64,000 nt of DNA from Halorussus amylolyticus. Lineage in GTDB: Archaea > Halobacteriota > Halobacteria > Halobacteriales > Haladaptataceae. Positions 1 to 9,487 of this stretch are shown in pieces; the stretch's first letter is position 1, and each line of letters begins with the position of its first letter. The stretch covers positions 1 to 64,000 of the forward strand of contig NZ_ML974133.1 of assembly GCF_004143485.2 (NCBI RefSeq), read 5' to 3'. The position numbers and the translations under genes are program-made. The notes beneath the pieces are model-generated. The model searched no databases and was not told the origin of the DNA. It saw only the letters and a program-made list of their open reading frames with translations.

Positions 1-173
1 CGCCACCGCGGAGGACGTGAACTGTCCTCTCGCGGTTGCGAGCAGATAGCTGGCGGGTCAGCCAGCAGTGTCACAACGCGGTTTCGCCGCCGGACGGCGG
101 CGAAACCGCCCTACCTCGTAACCGCCAGTCCGACTAACCTGAAACACGGCTGAGCCAACGACAAGCACCACGC
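1..173. other. Non-coding start of window with stem-loops
   Basis: I see no convincing reading frame here. The first 70 bases can form three consecutive short hairpins: GAGGAC...GTCCTC (positions 10-28), CGC-GGTT-GCG (33-42) and GCTGGC...GCCAGC (50-67). A perfect 14-bp hairpin follows (entered separately). This could be the 3' end of a structured RNA gene lying to the left of the window, or simply the space between convergent genes. I cannot assign it to a known RNA family. Confidence 0.35.
78..109. terminator. Perfect 14-bp hairpin, terminator-like
   Basis: Arms 78-91 and 96-109 are exact reverse complements around the 4-base loop GGAC. It lies just beyond the 3' end of the minus-strand DMT transporter gene. 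A role in 3' end formation is inference; no T-rich tract follows on either strand. Confidence 0.4.
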
Positions 174-1031
174 TTACTCGCCGGTCTGGACGAGCAAGAC
201 GCCGCCGAGGACGAGCGCGCCACCCGAGACCGTCGCGGCCGTAATCGGTTCGCCGAGCATCGCCGCGCCGAGCAACAGCGTCACCACCGGCTCGGCGGTG
301 CTGACGATGCTCGCGTTGCTCGCGCCGATTCGCCGCAGGCCCGCGAAGAACGCGAGGACGGGAATCGCGGTCGCGACGACTGCCAAGGCGACGACCACTC
401 CCCACTCGTAGGCTGTCGCCGGTACCGTGAGTCGCCCGGTCGCGCTCCCGAAGACGAGAAACGAGACGCCCGCTGCCGGGAGGACGTGGGCCGTGAGGAC
501 TTGCGGGTCAACGGTAGTGAGCGCGACCCGACTCGTCGTGATGTAACCCGCGTACACCAGCGCGGCTCCGAGGACGACCGCCACGCCGCGCACGTCCGCG
601 CCTGCCGGGTCCGCGCCCGTGACGAGCGCCACGCCCGCGAGCGCGGCACCGAGCGCGGCGACCGTCCGGCGCGTGACTCGCTCGTCGAGTCCCAACGCCG
701 CGATACCGACGACGAACACCGGGTACGTGTAGAGGAGGATGCCGACGAGGCCCGCGGTCATGAACGTCAGACCCCAGAAGTAGAGGCCGCTCTGGGCGGC
801 GTATCCGACCGCGCCGAGTCCGAGTCCGAGCGCGAGCGAGCGACCGCGAAGGAGCCGAAGGTCGCCGCGGACGCCCAGCAAGAGCCACACGACTACGGTC
901 GCGAGCAGAAACCGAAACACCAGCACGGTCGCTATCGAGAGGCCCGCGGTGTCCGCGAGTTTCCCGAAGATGCCCAGCGTACCGAATCCGGCGGCGGAGA
1001 CCAGCACCAGCGCGGTTCCGAGTCGGTCCAC
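174..1031 (-). CDS. DMT-superfamily (EamA-type) transporter
   Basis: Predicted inner-membrane metabolite exporter or importer of the drug/metabolite transporter superfamily. From the GTG at 1031 the protein is 285 residues, the usual length for two EamA repeats, and is almost entirely hydrophobic helices (about ten). The last EamA repeat carries the family-typical stretch ending in ...EPVVTLLLGAAMLGEP. A longer frame back to 1220 would add 63 basic, Arg/Ser-rich residues overlapping the neighbouring gene, so I reject it; no ATG lies near the first helix. It is divergent from a second EamA protein with only about 68 bases between the starts, so the two probably share a promoter region. Substrate cannot be told from sequence. 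Confidence 0.85.
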   Translation of the reverse strand: MDRLGTALVLVSAAGFGTLGIFGKLADTAGLSIATVLVFRFLLATVVVWLLLGVRGDLRLLRGRSLALGLGLGAVGYAAQSGLYFWGLTFMTAGLVGILLYTYPVFVVGIAALGLDERVTRRTVAALGAALAGVALVTGADPAGADVRGVAVVLGAALVYAGYITTSRVALTTVDPQVLTAHVLPAAGVSFLVFGSATGRLTVPATAYEWGVVVALAVVATAIPVLAFFAGLRRIGASNASIVSTAEPVVTLLLGAAMLGEPITAATVSGGALVLGGVLLVQTGE

Positions 1032-1098
1032 GCTCGGCGTTCGAAGACGGGATACAAAACCGATTCGACTAAACGATGTCCGTCCAATCTCGGGCACG

Positions 1099-2013
1099 AT
1101 GAACGCGCTGGCGAGTCTCGAAGAGCGCACTCCGCCGATGGCCGCCCTCGCGGTCGCCATCGTGGCGGTCAGCACCAGCGCCATTCTGGTCCGATTCAGT
1201 GACGCGCCGAGCATCGTCAAGGCGCTCTACCGCGTGGTGTTCACGACGCTCGCGCTCGCGCCGTTCGCCGCGACGTACTACCGCGACGACCTCCGGCGAC
1301 TCTCGGCCAGCGATTTCGCAATCGCGGTCGTCACGGGGGTCGCGCTCGCGGCCCACTTCGCGACGTGGTTCGAGAGTCTGGAGTGGACCACGGTCGCCGC
1401 CAGCGTCACGCTCGTCCAGTCCCAACCGCTGTTCGTCGCCATCGGCGCGGCGGCCCTGCTCGACGAGCGAATCACCCGCCAGATGGTCGGCGGCATCCTC
1501 GTCGCGGTCTGCGGCATCGTCTTCATGTCGCTCGGAGGCTTTCTGTCGGGGGCCGCGCTCGCGGGAGCGCGGCCCCTGTACGGAAACTCGCTCGCGCTGG
1601 TCGGTGCGGTCATGGCGGCGGGGTACGTCCTCGCCGGGCGGTCGCTCCGCCAGCGGGTCGCGCTCGTTCCTTACGTCACCGTGGTCTACACGGTCTGTGC
1701 GGTGACACTCCTCGCGGTCGCGCTCGCGCAGGGCGAGACCGTCGCGCTCACCGCTTACCCGCCGAGGGAGTGGCTTCTGTTCGTCGGGATGGCAATCGGC
1801 CCGGGTATCTTCGGCCATACGGTCATCAACTGGGCGTTGAAGTACGTCGAGTCGAGCGTGGTTAGCGTCTCCCTACTCGGCGAACCGGTGGGTTCGACGT
1901 TGCTCGCGCTTGCGCTTCTGGGCGAGGTTCCGGGGGTGTTTACAGTCGCGGGCGGTGCGGTCGTCCTCGCGGGTATCTACGTCACCGCGGCCGGGCGGCC
2001 CGGCGGGGAGTGA
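1099..2013 (+). CDS. DMT-superfamily (EamA-type) transporter
   Basis: Second EamA-type transporter, 304 residues from ATG 1099, with about ten hydrophobic segments and the repeat-typical motif LGEPVGSTLLALALLGE near the C-terminus. The longer frame from 949 adds 50 residues of polar sequence antisense to the neighbouring transporter and is rejected. Its N-terminal half contains DAPSIVKALYRVVFTTL, matching the first EamA repeat pattern in which an Arg follows a short helix. Divergent from the transporter ending at 174. The two are homologous only at superfamily level and probably have different substrates. Confidence 0.87.
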   Translation: MNALASLEERTPPMAALAVAIVAVSTSAILVRFSDAPSIVKALYRVVFTTLALAPFAATYYRDDLRRLSASDFAIAVVTGVALAAHFATWFESLEWTTVAASVTLVQSQPLFVAIGAAALLDERITRQMVGGILVAVCGIVFMSLGGFLSGAALAGARPLYGNSLALVGAVMAAGYVLAGRSLRQRVALVPYVTVVYTVCAVTLLAVALAQGETVALTAYPPREWLLFVGMAIGPGIFGHTVINWALKYVESSVVSVSLLGEPVGSTLLALALLGEVPGVFTVAGGAVVLAGIYVTAAGRPGGE

Positions 2014-2261
2014 GCCGCGAGGGGCGAGCGACCCGATTTTTCGGCGTTCGAAGTCGGGTAGGACGACGCTAGTGACGAGTAAGCCCGTCCGGCGGTCGGA
2101 GTCCGGGACGGACTATTCTCCGGCAGACGACGTATAACAAAGGTCGAATCGGCGAAATTCGGGGTAAACCGCCGTACAGTTCGGTGGACATCAGACGCGG
2201 CGCTGTCGGACGGCCGTCCGATTCGAGCGACGGGCCGTTCGTGCGCCGCAACCCCGCTACA

Positions 2262-5200
2262 ATGACCCGGATACGAACCTACCCCGTACTCGTCGTAGTC
2301 GTCACGCTCCTGCTGGTCGCGTCGGTCGTCTCGCTGTCGGGCGGGACAGCGACGGCGGCGGAGAACACCTTCGTCGTCGAGCAGGGCGACGACTGCTTCG
2401 AGGTGTCCCCCCTGCAGGGCGACGAAGACGTCGAATCGTTCTACGACTACCGGAATCCGCTCAACAGCGACGAATACACCTACAGCTCGTACATGCCCGA
2501 CCACCTCCCGCGCGAGGACGCGAGTCGGATGTTCCTCTACGACGGCCCGGACGGCGTGAGCCTCGTGATGGTCCACAACGAGCGCGGCGGGACCGGTGGC
2601 GGGAGCGCCGCGACGTTCCGGTTCAGCGGCTTGCCGGACGACGGCGAGTGGGCCATCGTGGACGACAACTACGACGGCCGAGACGACCGCATCTCCCGAA
2701 ATCGAATCGACTGGACGTGGTACGGCGACCGGACCGACGGCGGGGCGTTCAACGGTCTCGACGACGCGGGCACCGAGATAACGGTCACTCCCGAGTTCAA
2801 CGAAGACGCCGCGCTCTACGACGACCTCGACAGGACCGGCGAACTCACCGCGTGGGAGTTCCTCACGGGAAGCCTCGGCGGTCCGGACGTGGAGGGCCTC
2901 GACATGGACCGCCCGGTCACGATTCGGGCGGGCCACTGCACCGACGAGACGCCGCCGAACGCCGACCTCTCCGGGAGCGACGGAGTCGCCGGATTCCCGG
3001 TCTCACTCGACGCGAGCGCGTCGAGCGACAACCGCGGTATCGAGGAGTACCGGTGGGACTTCGACGGCGACGGCGAGGTGGACCGGACGACCGAGTCCGC
3101 CCAGGTCGAACACACGTACGACGAGACCGGCGAGTACCGCGTCGGCGTGACGGTCGTGGACGGCGGCGACAACACCGACGCGGCGGCGACGAACGTCACG
3201 GTCGAGACAGACGACCCGCCGGACGCCGAACTCGAAGTCGCCACCGAGTCGCCGACCGAAGGGTTCGAAACCGTCCTCGACGCGAGCAGTTCGACCGACG
3301 ACGTGGGAATCGCGGAGTACCGGTGGGACTTCGACGGCGACGGCGAGGTGGACCGAACGACCGAGTCCGCCGAAGTCAGTCGCGTCTACAACGAGACCGG
3401 CGATTTCGACGCAACCGTGACGGTCGTGGACCGCGGCGGATACAACGACACCGCCGAGGTCGGCGTCTCCGTTGGGGAGGACGAACCGCCGGACGCCGAA
3501 CTCGAAATCTCGTCGCCCGACGACCCGGTCGAGGGCGAGCAGGTCGTCTTCGACGCGAGCAATTCGACCGACGACACCGGCATCGCGGCGTACCGGTGGG
3601 ACTTCGGCGACAACGAGACCGCGACCGGCGAGACCGTGACCCACCGGTACGACGGCAACGGAACGTTCGAGGTCACGCTCGAAGTCGTGGACGAGGGCGG
3701 CCAGAACGCGACCGAGACCGAGGATGTGGAAGTCCTGCCGCCCGACACGACCCCGCCGGAGGCCGACGCGAGCGCGGACCGCGAGGAAGTCGAGGCTGAC
3801 GTGGACGTCACGTTCGACGCGGGCGACTCGACCGACGACCGCGAAATCGCGGGCTACGAGTGGGACTTCGGCGACGGCGAGACCGCCACCGGGCAGAACG
3901 CGACCCACGCCTACGGGTCGGCGGGGACGTACAACGCGACGGTGACGGTCATCGACGGGAACGACAACGCCGACACCGCGAACGTCACGGTCGAGGTGAC
4001 GCCCGCTCGCCCGCCGAACGTGACCGCCTCGGTGCCCGAATCGGTCGAGTTCAACGAGACGGTCGAGGTCGAGGGGTCGGCGAGCGACCCGAGCGGCATC
4101 GCGAGCTACGAGTGGGACTTCGGCGACGGAACGACCGCCGAGGGCGAGGATGCGAGTCACGTCTACGAGTCGCCCGGAAACTACACCGTGACGCTGACCG
4201 CGACCGACCGCGGGGGTCACGTCAATCGGACCGCGGCGCAGGTGACGGTCGAAGCCCCCGACACGACCCCGCCGACGGCGCGCCTGACGGTCGGCGAGAA
4301 CGAAACCGCGGTCGGCGATTCGGTGACGTTCGACGCGAACAATTCGACCGACGACGAGGGCATCGCCGAATATCGCTGGGACTTCGACGGCGACGGCGAA
4401 ATCGACGCGACCACCGAGGACGCGACCGAGAGCCACGAGTACGACGAAGTCGGGAACTACACCGCGACCGTGGTCGTCGTGGACGGGAACGAGAACGCCG
4501 CGAACGCGAGCGTTGGCATGACCGTGGAAGCGCGGGAAAGTCCGTATCCCGGTGACGGCGACGACGGGAACTCGGGTGACGGTGATGATGACTCGGGTGG
4601 CGGCGGTTCGGGTGGCAGTTCGAGCGGCGGTGGAGGCGGAACGGGAGCAGGACCACCGTCCATCATCACCACGCCCGAGGAGCGCGGGCCGAACGCGGCC
4701 GCGGTAGACGTGCGAAACGGCCGGGCCGACGAGGAGATTCGGGCCGCCCTGCCCGAGAGCGAGGTCGCCGACGAATCCGGCGTGCGGTTCGAATCGGTGA
4801 CGGTCACGCTGGGGAGCGACGACCCGCACTTCGTGGTCGAGACCGAGCGCGACGCCGAGAACGCGAGCGAACTCCGGACCGACGAACTCCTCGGGTCGCT
4901 CGGGGTCGGCGCGGCGTACCTCGATTCCGAGACCGTCGAGACCGCGAGCTACGAGGTGGTCGTCTCGCGCGACCGCCTCGACGACGCCGGACTCGCACCG
5001 GGCGACCTCGCCGCTTTCCAGCGAATCGACGGCGAGTGGCGGGAAGTGAACGCGACCGTCGAGCGGCGCGACGAGGGAATCGTTCTCCGGGCGGACACGG
5101 ACGCGCTCGCGCCCGTGGCGGTCGGCGGCGACCGCGCGGTGACGCTGACTGACGCCTCGCTCGACGCCGAGGAAATCGCGGCCAGCGACCCGGTGACGGT

Positions 5201-5807
5201 GACCGCGACTGTCGAAAACGAACGGGACGAGTCGGTCGAAACCGCGGCGAATCTCACGGTCGATGGCGAGGTCGTGGACTCGAAGACGGTCGAACTCTCC
5301 GGGGGCGAGACCGCGGACATCGCGTTCGAGCACCGACTCGACCCCGGCACCCACGAGGTCGGCATCGACGGCGAGCGCGTCGGAACCGTAGCGGTCGCCG
5401 ACCCGGTGGCCGACATCGCGGTCGCCGACGTGGCGCTCAACGCATCGACCATCGCGCCGGGCGAGCAGGTCGAAATCACCGCGAACGTCGAGAACGAGGG
5501 CGGGGCCGCGGGCGAACACGACGTCACGCTCACGATGTTCGGCGAGGACCTGGAGACGCGGACGGTCGAAGTCGCCGGGGGCGAGACTGAGGCGGTCACC
5601 TTCGTTCAGGAGGTCGGCGCGGAAGGTGAGTACACCGTCGAAGTCGGTGACCGGACCGCGGAGTTGGTCGCCGAGGACGAACAGGCGACCGACGACCCGC
5701 AGGACGGGGCGAGCGCGCCGATTCCCGGCTTCGGCGCGAGCGCGACGGTCGTCGCGCTCGCGGCGGCCGTGCTGGTCGCCCGGTGGCGGCGCTCCGGGTC
5801 GGCGTAG
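2262..5807 (+). CDS. Multi-PKD-domain cell-surface protein with PGF-CTERM anchor
   Basis: Exported adhesin or matrix-like surface protein of 1181 residues. ATG 2262 is chosen because it starts directly at a Sec signal peptide (MTRIRTYPVLVVVV...); the longer frame from 2184 lacks one. Order: signal peptide 1-33; a haloarchaeal N-terminal domain about 34-226 rich in Asp and aromatic residues; six PKD beta-sandwich repeats about 230-765, each with the hallmark WDFDGDGE or WDFGDG followed by HTY-like and VTVTD-like strands; a Gly/Ser/Asp linker; a region resembling the PGF-pre-PGF domain; two CARDB-like Ig modules; and a C-terminal PGFG motif, hydrophobic helix and Arg cluster. The last is the archaeosortase (ArtA) recognition signal, so the protein is probably processed and lipid-anchored to the outer cell surface. 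Confidence 0.9.
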   Translation: MTRIRTYPVLVVVVTLLLVASVVSLSGGTATAAENTFVVEQGDDCFEVSPLQGDEDVESFYDYRNPLNSDEYTYSSYMPDHLPREDASRMFLYDGPDGVSLVMVHNERGGTGGGSAATFRFSGLPDDGEWAIVDDNYDGRDDRISRNRIDWTWYGDRTDGGAFNGLDDAGTEITVTPEFNEDAALYDDLDRTGELTAWEFLTGSLGGPDVEGLDMDRPVTIRAGHCTDETPPNADLSGSDGVAGFPVSLDASASSDNRGIEEYRWDFDGDGEVDRTTESAQVEHTYDETGEYRVGVTVVDGGDNTDAAATNVTVETDDPPDAELEVATESPTEGFETVLDASSSTDDVGIAEYRWDFDGDGEVDRTTESAEVSRVYNETGDFDATVTVVDRGGYNDTAEVGVSVGEDEPPDAELEISSPDDPVEGEQVVFDASNSTDDTGIAAYRWDFGDNETATGETVTHRYDGNGTFEVTLEVVDEGGQNATETEDVEVLPPDTTPPEADASADREEVEADVDVTFDAGDSTDDREIAGYEWDFGDGETATGQNATHAYGSAGTYNATVTVIDGNDNADTANVTVEVTPARPPNVTASVPESVEFNETVEVEGSASDPSGIASYEWDFGDGTTAEGEDASHVYESPGNYTVTLTATDRGGHVNRTAAQVTVEAPDTTPPTARLTVGENETAVGDSVTFDANNSTDDEGIAEYRWDFDGDGEIDATTEDATESHEYDEVGNYTATVVVVDGNENAANASVGMTVEARESPYPGDGDDGNSGDGDDDSGGGGSGGSSSGGGGGTGAGPPSIITTPEERGPNAAAVDVRNGRADEEIRAALPESEVADESGVRFESVTVTLGSDDPHFVVETERDAENASELRTDELLGSLGVGAAYLDSETVETASYEVVVSRDRLDDAGLAPGDLAAFQRIDGEWREVNATVERRDEGIVLRADTDALAPVAVGGDRAVTLTDASLDAEEIAASDPVTVTATVENERDESVETAANLTVDGEVVDSKTVELSGGETADIAFEHRLDPGTHEVGIDGERVGTVAVADPVADIAVADVALNASTIAPGEQVEITANVENEGGAAGEHDVTLTMFGEDLETRTVEVAGGETEAVTFVQEVGAEGEYTVEVGDRTAELVAEDEQATDDPQDGASAPIPGFGASATVVALAAAVLVARWRRSGSA

Positions 5808-6052
5808 TTCGGTGACACGAACCGTCGGAATCGGCCGGTGACACGATTCGCCCCGAATCAGTCGGTGACGCCGACGGGGCGGAGGCTTTCGAGGTGGTCT
5901 TTCGCTTTCTGCGTTCGTTCGATTCTGTCGAAAAATAAATAATTAGCGTGCGTCCTGCTCGATAAAAAAAGCGGACGCAGCACGGTAGCTCCGTCTGTTT
6001 TGTGCCGAGGGTTCTGACCCAACCGCTCAGTAGACCCGCAGATGTATCGCGG

Positions 6053-6625
6053 TTACGGGAGAGAGACTCGGTCAAACAGTCCCGGATAATCAGTGACGAG
6101 TCCATCCGAATCAACCGGTAGTTCGGCGGTGAAGCCACTCGACACGTTTTCATACCGGTACCGCCCACCATTCTCGCCGATCGGTTCGAGGCAGGTGTAC
6201 CGCTGAGAGACTGCCTTGACCTGTAATTCGGGCACCGTAATATACGCGACCTGCACCTCGGCTGACTCGTTCTGGTCAAGTTCCAATCGTCGAATTGGTA
6301 GCGTATTGCTGAACGGCGTTACTGAAATGTCTACGTCGATACATCCGTTCAGCGTCGATACCTCCATTCCTCGGCCATCGGACCATTTGCCTCCCCCATC
6401 GGCCCGAAGTGTTCTCGATTCTGACTCTCGGCCGAGAGTGGCAACGTCCACTCGCTGAACGTGATATCGGCGGTCGCACTCGACCTCGTAGCGGATACGA
6501 AACGGCGCGCCATCGACCGACCCGATAACGAAACTCTCAGCAGCGGCACCTGCTGAGTCCTCGATGAGATGTAGAGATTCGATTCCAATCCCGTCAACCG
6601 GTGACCAAAATACGTCTTGATTCAT
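6053..6625 (-). CDS. Putative glycolipid-binding family protein (PF06475-like)
   Basis: 190-residue soluble protein matching the putative glycolipid-binding family (PF06475, formerly DUF1089). Seen in the sequence: an N-terminal W-x-x-x-D-G-x-G-x-E-S/H-x-x-L element, IRYEVECD, a GCIDVDIS strand, TPFSNTLPIRRL, ELQVKAVSQRYT and the C-terminal FTAELPVDSDGLVTDYPGLF, which appear in the same order in bacterial members. It has no signal peptide. The family is mostly bacterial, so lateral acquisition is plausible. The gene stands alone, convergent with the PKD protein; codon choice is slightly less G+C-biased than its neighbours. The natural ligand is not established. Confidence 0.8.
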   Translation of the reverse strand: MNQDVFWSPVDGIGIESLHLIEDSAGAAAESFVIGSVDGAPFRIRYEVECDRRYHVQRVDVATLGRESESRTLRADGGGKWSDGRGMEVSTLNGCIDVDISVTPFSNTLPIRRLELDQNESAEVQVAYITVPELQVKAVSQRYTCLEPIGENGGRYRYENVSSGFTAELPVDSDGLVTDYPGLFDRVSLP

Positions 6626-6856
6626 ACACGGAGTGGTGCTGGGCGCGCGAACACGATCCCGGTTTCCATACGTACTTTTCTGTCTCTACCGGTCTAATAT
6701 CTTTCCGGCCGAACCGCCTTCCGTGCGACACACATGCCCTGTACTGCGCAATTCGACCAGAGACCAACTCAACGAAGTCCATGCTGAATACAGAGACGTA
6801 TTCACCACGCACCGTGAAACCCATCACTCCCGGAGAGTTTCGACAAGGCCGACCAC
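6626..6856. other. Intergenic region upstream of the glycolipid-binding gene
   Basis: 231 bases between queC (3' end) and the start of the glycolipid-binding protein. No supported gene. A TATA-like AAAGATATTAGA (minus strand, around 6690-6705) could be the promoter of the minus-strand gene at 6625. Composition is lower in G+C than the flanks. Confidence 0.3.
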
Positions 6857-7585
6857 TCAGTGCGACTTCGATTCCGCGTATTCGGGGCGCTCTTCGTAGT
6901 CGATGGGGTCGCGAACGCCGACGTTTTGGAACGCCTGCAATCTGAAGGCGCAGGCGTCACAGGTCCCGCAGGCGGGGGATTCCGCGCGGTAACAACTCCA
7001 CGTGTGCTCGTAGGGGACCCCGAGTTCGACGCCGCGCTCGGCGATGTCGGTCTTCGAGCGGTCGGCGAAGGGAGCGCGAATTTCGATGTGGGTGTCGTCC
7101 TTGGTGCCGGTGTCCACGACGCCCTGAAACGCCTCGAAGAAGGCCGGGCGACAGTCGGGGTAGCCCGAGAAGTCCTCGGAGTGCGCGCCGATGAACACCG
7201 CCTCGCAGTCGTTGGCCTCGGCGTACGACACCGCCATCGCGAGCAGATTCGCGTTCCGGAACGGGACGTAGGAGGTCGGGATGTCCTCCGAATCGAGGTC
7301 GGCGTCGGCCACGTCCATCTCGTCGTCGGTCAGGCTCGACCCGCCGATGCGGGCGAGGTGGCTGGTCTCGACGCGGAGGAAGTCGGCGGCGTCTATCTCG
7401 TCGGCGAGTCGCTCGGCGCACTCGCGCTCCTTGTTCTCGGTCTCCTGTCCGTAGGAGGTGTGGAGGAGGTAGAGGTCGTAGCCCGCTTCGGCGGCGTGGT
7501 AGGCCGCGGTGGCGCTGTCCATCCCGCCCGAGGCGAGGACGACCGCGCGCTTTCCGGCGGTTCCGTCGGCGTCTGAATCGCTCAT
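6857..7585 (-). CDS. queC: 7-cyano-7-deazaguanine synthase QueC
   Basis: ATP-dependent conversion of 7-carboxy-7-deazaguanine to preQ0; in archaea preQ0 feeds archaeosine formation at tRNA position 15. The 242-residue protein has the PP-loop SGGMDSAT near residues 19-26, the FRNANLL and GAHSEDFSGYPDCR motifs, and the C-terminal zinc site built from C-Y-R...C-G-T-C-D-A-C. Length is normal for the family, and the ATG start gives a short acidic haloarchaeal N-terminal extension before the first strand. It stands alone here, divergent from cofD with 133 bases between starts. Confidence 0.96.
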   Translation of the reverse strand: MSDSDADGTAGKRAVVLASGGMDSATAAYHAAEAGYDLYLLHTSYGQETENKERECAERLADEIDAADFLRVETSHLARIGGSSLTDDEMDVADADLDSEDIPTSYVPFRNANLLAMAVSYAEANDCEAVFIGAHSEDFSGYPDCRPAFFEAFQGVVDTGTKDDTHIEIRAPFADRSKTDIAERGVELGVPYEHTWSCYRAESPACGTCDACAFRLQAFQNVGVRDPIDYEERPEYAESKSH

Positions 7586-7718
7586 GCGTGACCACTAGCG
7601 CGGCGGCGAGATGAATCGTGCGGTCCGCGCAAAAAAGCGGTCGGCGTGAACCGACGCGCGCCACGAGAGACGTGTGAACAGCACAAGCGTTTACCTCCCC
7701 GAACACGCACGTCGGCAC

Positions 7719-8726
7719 ATGACGACGTTCCTCTCGGGGGGCACCGGAACCCCCAAGCTCTTGGCGGGGGCCGAGTCGGTGTTCGACCCGGCCGATACCA
7801 CGGTCGTCGGGAACACGGGCGACGACGTGGAGTTGGGCGGCCTGCTGGTCTGTCCCGACATCGACACCGTGCTGTTCGAACAGGGCGGCGTGCTCGACCG
7901 CGACCGCTGGTGGGGCATCGCCGACGACACGACCGAGACACACGACGAACTCCGCGCGCTCGCCGACGCCGCCGGTCTCGACTCCGGCCCGCGATACCTC
8001 CCCGACGACGCCCAGACCGCGGGCCGCGACCTCGCCCGGTGGCGGCGCTTCTCGGGGGTCGCCGAGTTCATGGAACTCGGCGACCGCGACCGGGCGGTCC
8101 ACGTCACTCGGACGGGCCTCCTCGACGAAGGCAAGTCACTCACCGAAGTCACCCGAACCCTTGCCGACGCCTTCGACGTGCCGGTGGACGTGGTGCCGAT
8201 GAGCGACGACCCGGTGGCGAGCATCGTTCACGCACCCGAGACCTCCGACTACGCCGACGAGATGCACTTTCAGGAGTTCTGGGTCGCCCACCGCGCCGCG
8301 CCCGAAGTCGAATCGGTCGAGTTCCGGGGCGCGGGGGACGCGTCCCCCGCGCCCGCCGCGCTCGGGGCCATCGAGGAGGGGCCGGTCGTGGTCGGCCCGT
8401 CGAACCCCGTGACGAGCATCGGTCCCATCGCTGCCATCGACGGCCTGCGCGAGGCGCTCGAAGACGCTACGGTCGTCGCCGTCTCGCCGTTCGTAGAGGA
8501 CGAGGTGTTCTCGGGTCCCGCCGCGAAACTGATGGACGCGGTGGGCTACGACCCCTCGACGGCGGGAGTCGCGGCGGCGTACCCCTTCGCGGACGCCTTC
8601 GTGCTGGACGACGACGACGCCACCGACCTCGACCGGCCGGTGGTCCGAACCGACACGAGAATGGATGACGAATCCGACGCCGAGCGCGTGGCCGAGGCGG
8701 TCGCCGACGCGCTGGAGGTGGCCTGA
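7719..8726 (+). CDS. cofD: 2-phospho-L-lactate (LPPG) transferase CofD
   Basis: Transfers the phospholactyl (or related) moiety onto FO in coenzyme F420 synthesis. 335 residues from ATG 7719, which begins directly with [15 protein letters not shown], the family's nucleotide-binding Gly-rich N-terminus; the longer frame from 7674 adds a non-conserved tail. Further motifs: VGNTGDD, the Arg/Trp-rich [10 protein letters not shown] region, and [14 protein letters not shown]. First gene of a run in which each stop overlaps the next start, so probably an operon with the three following genes. Flavin-dependent partners nearby are consistent with deazaflavin metabolism. Confidence 0.96.
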   Translation: MTTFLSGGTGTPKLLAGAESVFDPADTTVVGNTGDDVELGGLLVCPDIDTVLFEQGGVLDRDRWWGIADDTTETHDELRALADAAGLDSGPRYLPDDAQTAGRDLARWRRFSGVAEFMELGDRDRAVHVTRTGLLDEGKSLTEVTRTLADAFDVPVDVVPMSDDPVASIVHAPETSDYADEMHFQEFWVAHRAAPEVESVEFRGAGDASPAPAALGAIEEGPVVVGPSNPVTSIGPIAAIDGLREALEDATVVAVSPFVEDEVFSGPAAKLMDAVGYDPSTAGVAAAYPFADAFVLDDDDATDLDRPVVRTDTRMDDESDAERVAEAVADALEVA

Positions 8727-9487
8727 TGTTCGAACCGCGCGTGGCGCTCGCCAGTCTCAGCGGCGAGTCGGACGCCGAGTGGGCAAAATCGGGAGCCGAG
8801 TTCGCGGGCGCGGCGTTCCTCGGCGGTATCGCGCTCGATGGCCCCACCCGAGAGGCCGCCCGGGAGTTGGTCGCCCGCGACCGCGAGGAGTTCCTGCCCG
8901 ACGACCCCGTCGAATTCGCCGAGCGCCAGTTAGCCGCCCTCTCGGACGCCAACATCCGGGCGGGCGTCAACGTCAGGACGACTTCGCTCGGGCCGCTCCG
9001 GGAGGTCGCCAAGGTCTGCGCCGACCGCAACGCCATTCTGGAACTCAACGCCCACTGCCGACAGGACGAGATGTGCCGAGTCGGAGCGGGTGAAACCCTC
9101 CTCTGCGATTCCGAGCGACTCCGCGAACAGGTCGCAGTTGCGGCAGACGCAGGGGCCGACGTGAGCGTGAAAGTCCGGGCGGAAGTGCCGGGCGCGGACC
9201 TCCCGGAAATCGCGCGGACGATAGCCGACGCCGGAGGCGACGCGATTCACGTGGACGCGATGGACTCGAAAGGAGTGATTGCCGAAGTCGCCGACGCCGC
9301 CGACCTGTTCGTCGTCGCCAACAACGGAGTGCGCGACGAAGCCACGGTCCGGGAGTACCTCGCCTACGGCGCGGACGCCGTGAGCGTCGGCAGGCCGAGC
9401 GATACTCCCGAAGTTCTCCGGAAAGTCCGAGACGCGACCACAGCGTGGTTCGCGGGCGAGAAGGAAGAAACGGAGGTGCGCGCATGA
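8726..9487 (+). CDS. Archaeal dihydrouridine-synthase-like TIM-barrel protein
   Basis: 253-residue TIM-barrel protein of the archaeal branch usually annotated as tRNA-dihydrouridine synthase. Supporting features are the ELNAHCRQDEM segment (the Cys/Arg-bearing active-site stretch of Dus enzymes), a VSVKVRAEVPGAD strand, a IHVDAMD element and the FMN phosphate-binding ADAVSVGRPS near the C-terminus. It is shorter than bacterial Dus (about 320) and lacks an obvious C-terminal tRNA-binding helical domain, so the substrate could differ. Starts inside the cofD stop (TGATG) and overlaps the next start by 4 bases, so it is co-translated with the cluster. Confidence 0.75.
   Translation: MFEPRVALASLSGESDAEWAKSGAEFAGAAFLGGIALDGPTREAARELVARDREEFLPDDPVEFAERQLAALSDANIRAGVNVRTTSLGPLREVAKVCADRNAILELNAHCRQDEMCRVGAGETLLCDSERLREQVAVAADAGADVSVKVRAEVPGADLPEIARTIADAGGDAIHVDAMDSKGVIAEVADAADLFVVANNGVRDEATVREYLAYGADAVSVGRPSDTPEVLRKVRDATTAWFAGEKEETEVRA

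Noticed and set aside
3003-5519. An 838-codon open frame on the minus strand opposite the PKD protein
   Set aside because: It is antisense to six well-defined PKD repeats. Long shadow frames are expected in high G+C DNA, and its translation is Arg/Val/Asp-rich with no family resemblance.
5858-5983. A 41-codon minus-strand frame ending ...LESLRPVGVTD
   Set aside because: It reads like protein near its end, but the start is weak (GTG), it is not followed by any gene, and I recognise no family. It could be a remnant, but the evidence is too thin.
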